A stretch of 5,573 nucleotides of DNA from Trueperaceae bacterium (GCA_007130355.1 SLSQ01000133.1:1-5573), one strand, 5' to 3'; counted from the first letter of the stretch, positions 1 through 5,254 are shown. Numbers and translations: made by a program. The notes: generated by a model not told the origin, from the sequence alone.

Positions 1-259
1 AACCCACGAACCCGCCTTGCCACAGGTAGAACGCCTCCCACGGACGCGAAACGAACACGTCCGCGTGCACCGCGACGTACGCGAGGCGTGCCGACGCCAC
101 CCCGATCAGGACCGCGGCCCAGGCGTCGTCGGCACGCCCACCCCGGCGTCTCGCGACCGCTTCCGCCGCGAGCACGAACGCCGCGACGATCAGCGCCGCC
201 CACGCCCGGTCTCCGTCCAGCGCGAACGGTCCGATCCGAACGGGCGCGAACTCAAGCAC
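1..259 (-). CDS. lgt: Prolipoprotein diacylglyceryl transferase-like membrane protein, N-terminal part (3' end beyond window)
   Basis: Lgt enzymes sit in the cytoplasmic membrane and transfer diacylglycerol from phosphatidylglycerol to the lipobox cysteine of prelipoproteins. Only the first 86 codons are present. The reading begins MLEFAPVRIGPFAL, the usual Lgt opening (a short strand ending in IGPFA before the first membrane helix). Residues 19-34 form a hydrophobic helix, then comes an Arg/Asp-rich cytoplasmic turn (RRRGGRADD, 37-45). A second membrane helix follows, containing ARLAYV (57-62), where the family has GARLGYV. The fragment ends in PWEAFYLWQGGFVG (73-86), matching the family's P-E-I-x-x-x-W-x-G-G block that precedes the essential histidine. 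The catalytic His and Arg/Asn motifs lie off the window, so activity cannot be judged. The GTG at 259 was chosen because a GGAG (269-266) precedes it by 6 nt and it gives the correct N-terminus. It is divergent from mgsA. Divergent Lgt-family paralogues are possible, so the symbol is moderately certain. Confidence 0.78.
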   Translation of the reverse strand, partial: MLEFAPVRIGPFALDGDRAWAALIVAAFVLAAEAVARRRGGRADDAWAAVLIGVASARLAYVAVHADVFVSRPWEAFYLWQGGFVG

Positions 260-275
260 GGCACGCTCCGTGCCG
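259..275. repeat. Inverted repeat / hairpin over the Lgt-like gene's ribosome binding site
   Basis: Two perfect 7-bp arms, CGGCACG (259-265) and CGTGCCG (269-275), surround a 3-nt centre. On the minus strand the GGAG Shine-Dalgarno bases fall at the loop and stem edge, and the first base of the GTG start closes the stem. The structure could mask the ribosome binding site or be a DNA-level operator. With this base composition a chance palindrome is also possible. Confidence 0.4.
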
Positions 276-337
276 GCGCCGACCGGCTCGACGGGTGCGA
301 GCCCCGCTCGCGAGAGGCGTGGTCACGCCGTGCGCGC

Positions 338-350
338 TATGCTCGCGGCC
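338..350 (+). promoter_or_regulatory. Leaderless promoter -10 box of mgsA (TATGCT + 7 nt)
   Basis: TATGCT at 338-343 is followed by 7 nt and then the ATG at 351. A transcription start 6-8 nt after the -10 box would fall on the start codon. No Shine-Dalgarno precedes this ATG, and no convincing -35 hexamer is visible. The same arrangement recurs at four other genes here. Confidence 0.7.
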
Positions 351-743
351 ATGTCCCGTCGCCTCGTCGCGTTGATCGCGCACGACAAGAAGAAGCTCGA
401 CCTCGCGCTGTTCGTGCGCGAACACGCCGCATTGCTGCGCCGCTTCCCGCTGATCGCCACGGCCACCACCGGCGAACTCTTGCGCGAGAAGGCGGGCGTC
501 GAGGTAGAGCGGGTCCGTTCCGGCCCCGAAGGAGGCGACATGCAGGTGGGCGCACGCATCGCCACCGAGGAGGTGCTCGCCGTCCTCTTCTTCCGCGATC
601 CGCTCACCGCGCAGCCGCACGAGCCGGACGTCAGCGCCCTCATGCGCATCTGCGACGTGCACCGCGTCCCGCTCGCGACGAACCTGGCGACCGCGGAGGC
701 GATCGCCTCGTGGCTGGAGGAACAGGTCGCACCCGCTCCCTGA
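351..743 (+). CDS. mgsA: Methylglyoxal synthase
   Basis: A cytoplasmic lyase that converts dihydroxyacetone phosphate to methylglyoxal and phosphate, the first step of the methylglyoxal bypass of lower glycolysis. The 130-aa product is the usual length for this family. It opens with VALIAHDKKK (6-15), whose His11/Asp12 correspond to E. coli His19/Asp20. TATATTGELL (36-44 region) supplies the phosphate-binding turn. SGPEGGDMQVGARI (57-70) carries the catalytic Asp63 (E. coli Asp71). DPLTAQPHEPDVSALMRI (83-100) contributes His90 and Asp93, equivalent to His98 and Asp101. VPLATNLATAE (106-116) is the C-terminal family block. All expected active-site residues are present. An in-frame ATG at 270 would add a 27-residue Arg/Ala-rich extension absent from the family. 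ATG 351 is preferred because of homology and the TATGCT box 7 nt upstream, which implies a leaderless mRNA. Confidence 0.96.
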   Translation: MSRRLVALIAHDKKKLDLALFVREHAALLRRFPLIATATTGELLREKAGVEVERVRSGPEGGDMQVGARIATEEVLAVLFFRDPLTAQPHEPDVSALMRICDVHRVPLATNLATAEAIASWLEEQVAPAP

Positions 744-775
744 CGGACGCGACCGAGTCCCACCTCCGTCCACGG

Positions 776-788
776 TAGGCTCTGCCCC
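776..788 (+). promoter_or_regulatory. Leaderless promoter -10 box of the 83-aa hypothetical gene (TAGGCT + 7 nt)
   Basis: TAGGCT at 776-781 is followed by 7 nt and the GTG at 789, the same geometry as the mgsA promoter. There is no Shine-Dalgarno. It implies that the small gene is transcribed from its own promoter in the 45-bp gap after mgsA, although read-through from mgsA is also possible. Confidence 0.65.
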
Positions 789-1040
789 GTGAGCGAGGAT
801 GCGATCCGTGCGTTCCTGAACGAGATGCGTGAACGGCACGCCGAGCAGATCGACGCGATCGACCTTCCCGACGGAACGGTCGAGTACATCGCCGAGCGCG
901 TCGCGTCCGGCGACGTCGACACGCTCACCTTCATGCTCAAGCTCGGCTACCTGATGGGCCTTCAGACCGGCTACGCCGCCGGCCGCTCGGGCGACGAGGA
1001 ACCGGACGGACGCGGCCCGGTCGGACCGATGCAGGCCTGA
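789..1040 (+). CDS. Small acidic helical protein of unknown function (83 aa)
   Basis: I do not recognise a family. The 83-residue product begins MSEDAIRAFLNEMRERHAEQ and is predicted by eye to be mostly helical. It has an amphipathic N-terminal helix (about 4-22), a second segment around GTVEYIAERVASGD (29-42), and a third, more hydrophobic helix TLTFMLKLGYLMGLQTGYAAG (about 45-65). The C-terminal tail is short, acidic and Gly/Pro-rich. There is no signal peptide, no cysteine, and no metal or nucleotide-binding motif. The central hydrophobic stretch is short and contains Lys and Gly, so a soluble helical bundle or small dimer is more likely than a membrane span. The GTG start is set by a TAGGCT box 7 nt upstream. 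It lies 45 bp after mgsA on the same strand and converges on the OsmC-family gene. Synonymous GC bias and the promoter support a real gene. Confidence 0.8.
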   Translation: MSEDAIRAFLNEMRERHAEQIDAIDLPDGTVEYIAERVASGDVDTLTFMLKLGYLMGLQTGYAAGRSGDEEPDGRGPVGPMQA

Positions 1041-1060
1041 GCGCGGCACCCGCGCCGCGC
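1041..1060. terminator. Possible terminator hairpin between convergent genes
   Basis: GCGCGGC (1041-1047) and GCCGCGC (1054-1060) form a perfect 7-bp all-GC stem with a 6-nt loop, starting at the base after the stop codon of the 83-aa gene. No T-run follows on either strand, so it is not a classical intrinsic terminator. It may act as an RNA 3'-end stabiliser or a weak bidirectional terminator in the 47-bp convergent gap. Confidence 0.35.
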
Positions 1061-1087
1061 GGCCGGCGAACGGACCCGAGCCGACGG

Positions 1088-1546
1088 TCACCTCCGCTCC
1101 GGAGCCTCGTCGGCGCGTTCGTGCAGCAGCTCCACCTCGAACTCCAGCTCCGCCTTCAGGCTGGCCGCGACGCTGCAGTACTTGGTCGTGGCGAGCTCGA
1201 CGAACCTGCGGGCCGTGCGCTCGTCGAGGCCCGGGACGTCGAAGCGGTGCACGGCACGGATCTTCGTGAACGGTCGCGGCGTGCCGTCGGGACGCTCGCC
1301 CTCCACGTCGACCGTGTAGTCGCGGATCTCGAGCCTCCGCTTGCGGAGCATCTCGACGACGTCGTACGCCGCGCAGGCCCCCACGGCGTTCAGGACCAGT
1401 TGCATCGGCGACAACCCGGTCTTCGCGTAGGTCTCGCCGTCGATCGGGAGGCGCAGACCGTCCTCCCCGATCCCGACGAACCGCTTGTCGACGAGGTGGT
1501 GAACGGTGGTGCGCTGGCTGGGCGTGGGGTGCGTGGCGTCGGACAT
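1088..1546 (-). CDS. OsmC/Ohr family protein (YhfA-like), thiol peroxidase-type
   Basis: OsmC-family proteins are cytoplasmic homodimers that reduce organic or inorganic hydroperoxides with a pair of cysteines. The 152-aa product shows the family in order. A strand-rich N-terminus (residues 12-40) comes first. TGLSPMQLVLNAVGACAAYDVVEML (43-67) carries the first reactive Cys58. A strand with VEGERPDGTPRPFTKI (81-96) follows, and then RRFVELATTKYCSVAASLKAE (113-133) with the second Cys124. Both cysteines are therefore kept. The spacing and the block around Cys58 look more like the YhfA/OsmC-like branch than true Ohr, so the exact substrate is uncertain. The ATG at 1546 is chosen because an AATGCT box (1558-1553) lies 6 nt upstream and no SD is present. 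It is divergent from the cyclo-ligase gene, with an 18-bp inverted repeat near its expected -35 region. Confidence 0.93.
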   Translation of the reverse strand: MSDATHPTPSQRTTVHHLVDKRFVGIGEDGLRLPIDGETYAKTGLSPMQLVLNAVGACAAYDVVEMLRKRRLEIRDYTVDVEGERPDGTPRPFTKIRAVHRFDVPGLDERTARRFVELATTKYCSVAASLKAELEFEVELLHERADEAPERR

Positions 1547-1558
1547 GGCCCGAGCATT
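1547..1558 (-). promoter_or_regulatory. Probable leaderless -10 box of the OsmC-family gene (AATGCT + 6 nt)
   Basis: On the minus strand AATGCT (1558-1553) ends 6 nt before the ATG at 1546. It differs from the TATGCT found at mgsA and the regulator only in its first base. There is no Shine-Dalgarno. It is the weakest of the five similar sites. Confidence 0.5.
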
Positions 1559-1578
1559 CCGGCGTCCGGCCGCGCCCG

Positions 1579-1596
1579 CGGTCGCCTATGCGACCG
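1579..1596. promoter_or_regulatory. Inverted repeat, candidate operator between osmC-like and cyclo-ligase genes
   Basis: CGGTCGC (1579-1585) and GCGACCG (1590-1596) are perfect 7-bp arms around CTAT, almost exactly in the middle of the 94-bp divergent gap. For the OsmC-like gene a 17-nt spacer from its -10 box would put the -35 region at about 1576-1581, so a bound protein would overlap it. For the cyclo-ligase gene the site lies just upstream of its expected -35 region. The regulator that would bind is unknown. Confidence 0.45.
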
Positions 1597-1627
1597 GGAT
1601 CGCCGGGCGGAGGCGCCGGCGTCGCGG

Positions 1628-1640
1628 TACCGTCGCCTCC
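1628..1640 (+). promoter_or_regulatory. Leaderless promoter -10 box of the cyclo-ligase gene (TACCGT + 7 nt)
   Basis: TACCGT at 1628-1633 is followed by 7 nt and the GTG at 1641, repeating the mgsA geometry. It decides the start of the cyclo-ligase gene. No SD or clear -35 box is seen. Confidence 0.6.
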
Positions 1641-2240
1641 GTGCGTCCGAGCGATCCCAGCGACAAGGGGGCGTGGCGCCGTGCCGCGCGCGCGGCACGG
1701 GCGGAGCTGGACCGCGACGCCTGGGCGGCGGCCCTCGTCCGGACGCTGCGCGCCTGGCCGCCGTTGGGCTCCGCCCGCGTCCTCGCCGGGTACCTCGCCC
1801 TCCCCGACGAACCGGACCTCGCGCCCCTCTTCGCCGGCGACCCGCGGTGGGCGGCGCCACGGACCGGAGCGCGGGGCGAACCGCTCCGGTTCCACTCGCT
1901 GCACGGCCCCACCGTCCGCCACGCGCTCGGCATGGAGGAGCCACGACCGGACGCGGCGAACGTGCCGCTCCGCGCCATCGACCTGATCCTCGTCCCGGGT
2001 CTGGCGTTCGACCGGAGGGGCGCCCGTCTCGGTCGCGGGGGTGGCTACTACGACCGGACCCTGCCGGGGCTGCGTCCGGACGCCGTCCGCGTCGCGATCG
2101 CGCACCCGTCGCTGGTCGTCGACCGCCTCCCGGAGGGTCCGTACGACGTGCGCGTCGACGCCCTCGCCCTACCGGACGGCGTCGTGGCCGTCCGCGGAGG
2201 TGGACGGCGCGACCTCGGGAAGGTCGAACTCGAGCCGTAG
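1641..2240 (+). CDS. 5-formyltetrahydrofolate cyclo-ligase (5,10-methenyltetrahydrofolate synthetase)
   Basis: A cytoplasmic enzyme that uses ATP to convert 5-formyltetrahydrofolate to 5,10-methenyltetrahydrofolate, returning it to the one-carbon pool. The 199-aa product has the family's normal length. The N-terminal basic motif DKGAWRRAARAAR (8-20) matches the K-x-x-x-R-x-x-x-R ATP-phosphate block. ARVLAGYLALPDEPDLAPLF (45-64) is the usual second block. The strongest evidence is PGLAFDRRGARLGRGGGYYDR (119-139), the complete signature of the family. EGPYDVRVDALALPDGVV (165-182) is the final conserved block. The in-frame ATG at 1506 would add 45 Arg/Ala-rich residues running across the intergenic operator. 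GTG 1641 fits both homology and the TACCGT box 7 nt upstream. The last 23 codons overlap antisense with the regulator gene and form a non-conserved basic/Gly tail. Confidence 0.95.
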   Translation: MRPSDPSDKGAWRRAARAARAELDRDAWAAALVRTLRAWPPLGSARVLAGYLALPDEPDLAPLFAGDPRWAAPRTGARGEPLRFHSLHGPTVRHALGMEEPRPDAANVPLRAIDLILVPGLAFDRRGARLGRGGGYYDRTLPGLRPDAVRVAIAHPSLVVDRLPEGPYDVRVDALALPDGVVAVRGGGRRDLGKVELEP

Positions 2241-4667
2241 CCGCCGGACGCGTGCCCGCACCAGCGGCCGGCGCGGGTCGCCGTCGGCCAACGCCTCCGC
2301 GGCCGCCTCCCACAGTTCCAGGTCGTCGTCCCACCGCTCGGCGAGCACCAGGATCGCGTCGGCGTCCCGAGCGCCGATCGCCGCCTGGCGCAGCTCCTCG
2401 TTCCAGCGCTCGCGGGCCGCCCGCACGCCGGGCGCATCGCTGTCCGGAAGGACCGGACCGGCGGCCTCGGTCAGCGCCTCGCGCACCCGCCCGCGGAGCA
2501 ACGCGTCCCGCGCGCGCGCCACGTCGACCTCGAACGGAACGGCGAACCGGTACGGCGAGGCGGTGACCGGCAAGCGTGCCCGCAGTCGGCTCACGTGCGT
2601 CCGCAGCGCGGAGAGCCCGAACCCGCCCTCGTCGCCTACCAGCAGGGCGTGCAAGCGCTGATCCGAGACGCCTTCCGGATGCTCGGCGAGCATGAGGGCG
2701 ACCTCGGCCAAGCGCCCTCGGAGCGGTACGGTCGCCCCCTCGAAGCGCGCGTCGGAGCCGGCGGCACGCGCGAACCGGAGCCGCAGCGCCGGGGCGTCCC
2801 CGCGGAGCACCTCGCGCGCTCGCTTCGCCGCCGCCTCGCTCGGCGCCCAACGGTCGAGGATCGCATCGGGCACGCGGTCCAGGGTGCGGCGAACGCGCCC
2901 CGGCAGCGCCTCCGGGTCGTCGCCCGCGACCACCGCCGCCACGCCGGCGATCGCGGCTCGCTCGATCGGGACCCGCCGGTCGTGCACGAGCTCCGCCACC
3001 GCCGGACGCGGGTCGGCGCCGTCCGCCATCCACGCGACCAGGGCGACGGCGAGGGCCCCGGACGCCGCAGCGGCGGAGCCGGTCCCACCGCCGCCACGTT
3101 CGACGCGACTGAGCGCCTCGACCCGTCGCGCGAGGCGCCGCGCGGCGGAGACGTCGCCCCAGCGCAGCAGCGCGAGAACGTACGGAAGCGCGACGTGCGC
3201 CACCGAGGCACGCGGACTCGCGTCGATCGCGGCCTGCCAGGTGGCCGCCGCCTCGTCGTCGCGCCCGTCGAAGTAGGCGAGCGACGCGACGGTCGACCGC
3301 AGCACCGCGGCCAGGATCGGAAGCACCCCTTCGAGCGAGGCGTGCGCCTCCTCGAGCGATGCGCGCACGCTCGCCCCCTCGCCGAGGAGCGTCCGGGCCG
3401 ACGCCAGTTCGTTGAGGGTCCGGATGCGTCGGTCCTCGTCGCGGATGCGACGCTCGGCGTGCACGGCGAGCGCCCAGTCGAGCCAGGCCACCGCCTCGTC
3501 CAGGCGACCGTCCTGAAGGTAGACGCCGCCGAGCGCCCCGGCGTTCCGGACCAGATCGTACGGATGCGACGAATCCTCCGCGCAACGGACCGCCGCGAGC
3601 AGGAGCTCGGCGGCCCGGTCGGGATCGGGCTCCAGACGCCCCGCTTGGAACAGCGTGAGCGCGTCCTCGCGGGCCGCGAGCGCCTCGCGCGCCAGCGCGA
3701 GCCCCGGATCGGGTCCGAGCGTGCCGGCTCGACGGGCCCGCACCGCCGGAGCGGCGAAGGCGGCGAGGTGCGCATCGACGTCCGGGAGCACGGTGGCGAC
3801 GTCGCCGGCGGCGAACCCTGCGACGAGCCGCCATTCGAGCGCCCGTTCCCCACGTCGGTGCGGCTCGGGAAGGGCGGAGAGCAGCAGGTGCAGCCGGCGC
3901 AGAAGGCCGTGCTCCTGGTACGCCGGACCGGCGTGCACGAGCGCCGCCTCGACCCGCTCCGGCGCGGCCATCACGGCCAGGTCGAGCGCCTCGATCCAGC
4001 GGCCCTCGCGCTCGAGCGCGCGCACGACGACGTCGGGATCCTCGTTCCGGGCTCCGTCCGGTGCGAGCAGGCGGCCGTCGGGCGCAGGCAGGGTGGGAGC
4101 GGGGGCCCCGGCCGCCTCGAGGACGCGCGCGAACACTTCGGCCATGCGCCCCCCGGACCGTCGCCAGATCGTTCGGACCCGGTCGTCGCCGACCGCCGCG
4201 GGAGCGAGGGCCCGCGCTTCCTCGAGCCGCAGGGCGAGGCGTTCCGGGAGCAGCCGGTGCACCTCCGGCAGGGCGCCTGCAGCGTGCGCGTCCAGGACGA
4301 CGCGTACGCCACGTCCGTGCACGCGTGCCAGCGCCTGCGCCAGTTCGGGCACGTGGTGCGCTTCGGAGAGCGCAAGCCATAACGGCGCGACTTCGGTACG
4401 GCGCTGCTCGAGTCGGCGCACGTGCGCCGCGAACGGAAGCGCTCCACCGAAGGCGGGGCCGCCCAAGGCTCGGTTGAGCGCGTCGGCGAGCAGGTTTCCT
4501 TGCGCGACCGGATCCCCCGCGTCGCTCGGGGCCGCACGCATCCAGGCGAGCGGCGCGTCGCGACCGAGCCGCTCGATCAGGAACGGCGCACCGTACGCTT
4601 CGCCGCCGACGAGCGCGACGGGGCCGTCGTGGTCGCGGATCTCGCCGAGGATGCGTTCGAGCCACAC
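2169..4667 (-). CDS. Large MalT/SARP-like transcriptional regulator with degenerate NTPase head and C-terminal winged helix
   Basis: An 832-aa cytoplasmic protein, probably a DNA-binding regulator. Residues 1-200 resemble the STAND NTPase of MalT-type activators: LVGGEAYGAPFLIERL (19-34) sits where the P-loop GxxGxGKT should be, PLWLALSEAHH (95-105) at Walker B, and GVRVVLDAH plus LRLEEARAL at the later conserved positions. The P-loop lysine and threonine are replaced by Ala27 and Pro28, and the Walker B acidic pair is missing, so ATP hydrolysis is unlikely. Residues 210-600 are a helical, TPR-like scaffold (for example AELLLAAVRCAEDSSHPYDL, GRLDEAVAWLDWALAVH). Residues about 627-710 form an OmpR/SARP-type winged helix, with VSDQRLHALLVGDE and SALRTHVSRLRARLP as the recognition part and PYRFAVP as the wing. 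Residues 712-815 resemble the BTAD helical domain. The GTG start is fixed by TATGCT 6 nt upstream. Its 3' end overlaps the cyclo-ligase gene by 72 bp. The target genes and the signal sensed are not evident. Confidence 0.88.
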   Translation of the reverse strand: MWLERILGEIRDHDGPVALVGGEAYGAPFLIERLGRDAPLAWMRAAPSDAGDPVAQGNLLADALNRALGGPAFGGALPFAAHVRRLEQRRTEVAPLWLALSEAHHVPELAQALARVHGRGVRVVLDAHAAGALPEVHRLLPERLALRLEEARALAPAAVGDDRVRTIWRRSGGRMAEVFARVLEAAGAPAPTLPAPDGRLLAPDGARNEDPDVVVRALEREGRWIEALDLAVMAAPERVEAALVHAGPAYQEHGLLRRLHLLLSALPEPHRRGERALEWRLVAGFAAGDVATVLPDVDAHLAAFAAPAVRARRAGTLGPDPGLALAREALAAREDALTLFQAGRLEPDPDRAAELLLAAVRCAEDSSHPYDLVRNAGALGGVYLQDGRLDEAVAWLDWALAVHAERRIRDEDRRIRTLNELASARTLLGEGASVRASLEEAHASLEGVLPILAAVLRSTVASLAYFDGRDDEAAATWQAAIDASPRASVAHVALPYVLALLRWGDVSAARRLARRVEALSRVERGGGGTGSAAAASGALAVALVAWMADGADPRPAVAELVHDRRVPIERAAIAGVAAVVAGDDPEALPGRVRRTLDRVPDAILDRWAPSEAAAKRAREVLRGDAPALRLRFARAAGSDARFEGATVPLRGRLAEVALMLAEHPEGVSDQRLHALLVGDEGGFGLSALRTHVSRLRARLPVTASPYRFAVPFEVDVARARDALLRGRVREALTEAAGPVLPDSDAPGVRAARERWNEELRQAAIGARDADAILVLAERWDDDLELWEAAAEALADGDPRRPLVRARVRRLRLEFDLPEVAPSTSADGHDAVR

Positions 4668-4679
4668 GGAGTCAGCATA
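4668..4679 (-). promoter_or_regulatory. Leaderless promoter -10 box of the regulator gene (TATGCT + 6 nt)
   Basis: On the minus strand TATGCT (4679-4674) is followed by 6 nt and the GTG at 4667. The hexamer is identical to that of mgsA. No SD is present. It lies 45 nt after the stop of the upstream 69-aa gene, so the regulator can be transcribed on its own. Confidence 0.68.
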
Positions 4680-4724
4680 CCGGCCGAGCCGCCGTCCTTC
4701 GCCCCGACCGTGCGCGAGTTCCGC

Positions 4725-4934
4725 CTAGAACACGACCGCTTCTGCGTGCTTCGAGCGCGGACGTCCGACCGAGGAGGTCGCCTGCGGCCGCGCCTCCGTA
4801 CCGGCGGCGGTCGCACCGGCGCGGACCTCGTCGACAGCGGTGCAGAGGCCGACGTCGCGGATCGCCACGCGGCCCAGGCGGGTCTCGAATCTCCAGGTTC
4901 CGTGCAGGCGCCGAAGCGCTTCGGTCCTCGTCAT
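4725..4934 (-). CDS. Small protein of unknown function (69 aa)
   Basis: I do not recognise a family. The product starts MTRTEALRRLHGTWRFETRL and continues with an alternating strand-like segment, WRFETRLGRVAIRDVGLCTAVDEVRAG (14-40). The tail is Ala/Thr/Ser/Arg-rich and looks disordered, ending HAEAVVF. There is no signal peptide or membrane helix, and a single cysteine. Support for coding comes from a Shine-Dalgarno AGAGGA (4949-4944) 9 nt before the ATG and from third codon positions that are mostly G or C. It lies just upstream of the regulator on the same strand, with 57 bp between, so it could be co-transcribed and functionally linked, but the regulator also has its own promoter. A longer overlapping reading in another frame (5061 to 4672) is Arg-rich and looks like a shadow. 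This gene could still be spurious. Confidence 0.5.
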   Translation of the reverse strand: MTRTEALRRLHGTWRFETRLGRVAIRDVGLCTAVDEVRAGATAAGTEARPQATSSVGRPRSKHAEAVVF

Positions 4935-5150
4935 GGTCGCACATCCTCTCTTCTCGATCGTCTGCGGGTACTCCGTCGACCGTCTCGTGGGGTGCTTCTT
5001 CGTGCAGCCTTCTCGCGTCGCGGACCGTCGCGCCTACGCGAAGCGTGGCGCGCGCGTCCATCAGGACGACGTCGTGCGGACGGCCGTCGCCACCGACCGT
5101 ACGCGACCGCGATCGCAGGTCCGTCCCACGCGATCCTGGCCGACGTTAGG

Positions 5151-5167
5151 CGGCGATTAAATCGCCG
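5151..5167. promoter_or_regulatory. Inverted repeat, candidate operator upstream of the repeat-protein gene
   Basis: CGGCGAT (5151-5157) and ATCGCCG (5161-5167) are perfect arms around TAA, with an AT-rich core that stands out in very GC-rich DNA. TANNNT boxes flank it in opposite orientations: TACGCT (5173-5178) on plus and TAACGT (5148-5143) on minus. A protein bound here would cover the expected -35 region of both. Three T residues follow the right arm, but the stem is too short for a confident terminator. Confidence 0.45.
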
Positions 5168-5172
5168 TTTCC

Positions 5173-5186
5173 TACGCTCCGGAGCG
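5173..5186 (+). promoter_or_regulatory. Possible -10 box (TACGCT) overlapping a 12-bp palindrome
   Basis: TACGCT (5173-5178) matches the TANNNT form used by the other genes here. CGCTCCGGAGCG (5175-5186) is a perfect palindrome overlapping it. If this is the promoter, the mRNA of the repeat protein has a leader of about 70 nt, unlike its leaderless neighbours, which fits with its strong SD. No clear -35 box is visible. Confidence 0.35.
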
Positions 5187-5240
5187 ACGTGCGGTCCCGA
5201 AGGGCCGATGAAGCGCGACCGACTTCGCTCGACCCGTTCC

Positions 5241-5248
5241 GGAGGAGG
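5241..5248 (+). promoter_or_regulatory. Strong Shine-Dalgarno of the repeat-protein gene
   Basis: GGAGGAGG at 5241-5248 lies 6 nt before the ATG at 5255. It is the strongest ribosome binding site in the window and fixes the start of a gene whose predicted N-terminus is a signal sequence. Confidence 0.8.
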
Positions 5249-5254
5249 AACCGA

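Larger units (their letters stand above)
4935..5254. other. Intergenic region with regulatory signals only
   Basis: This 320-bp stretch separates the minus-strand 69-aa gene from the plus-strand repeat protein gene. Open frames across it are Arg/Ala-rich with no plausible start signals, and I do not accept them as genes. Its notable contents are a minus-strand SD next to 4934, an AT-containing inverted repeat at 5151-5167, a TACGCT box at 5173-5178, a 12-bp palindrome at 5175-5186 and a strong plus-strand SD at 5241-5248. I see no tRNA and no recognisable riboswitch. Confidence 0.6.

Noticed and set aside
270..350. An upstream ATG at 270 extending mgsA by 27 residues
   Set aside because: The extension is Arg/Ala-rich, absent from the family and would read through the TATGCT promoter. 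ATG 351 fits homology.
252..2105. A 617-codon minus-strand frame, and plus-strand frames at 17-778, 1121-2566, 2595-4382 and 4422-5342
   Set aside because: They cross several well-supported genes in other frames, are extremely Arg-rich and have no family motifs.
1390..4665. A 1091-codon open frame on the minus strand
   Set aside because: It is an Arg/Gly/Pro-rich shadow of the regulator gene and the cyclo-ligase region, caused by few stop codons in GC-rich DNA. It has no recognisable domain, while the other frame has clear ones.
4672..5061. A 129-codon minus-strand frame overlapping the 69-aa gene
   Set aside because: It is Arg/Asp-rich with no SD or TANNNT box at its ATG. The overlapping 69-aa frame has an SD and a more protein-like composition.
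4840..5160. A 106-codon plus-strand frame containing a short hydrophobic stretch
   Set aside because: It has no SD, is antisense to the 69-aa gene and runs through the operator-like palindrome. Its composition looks like a shadow.
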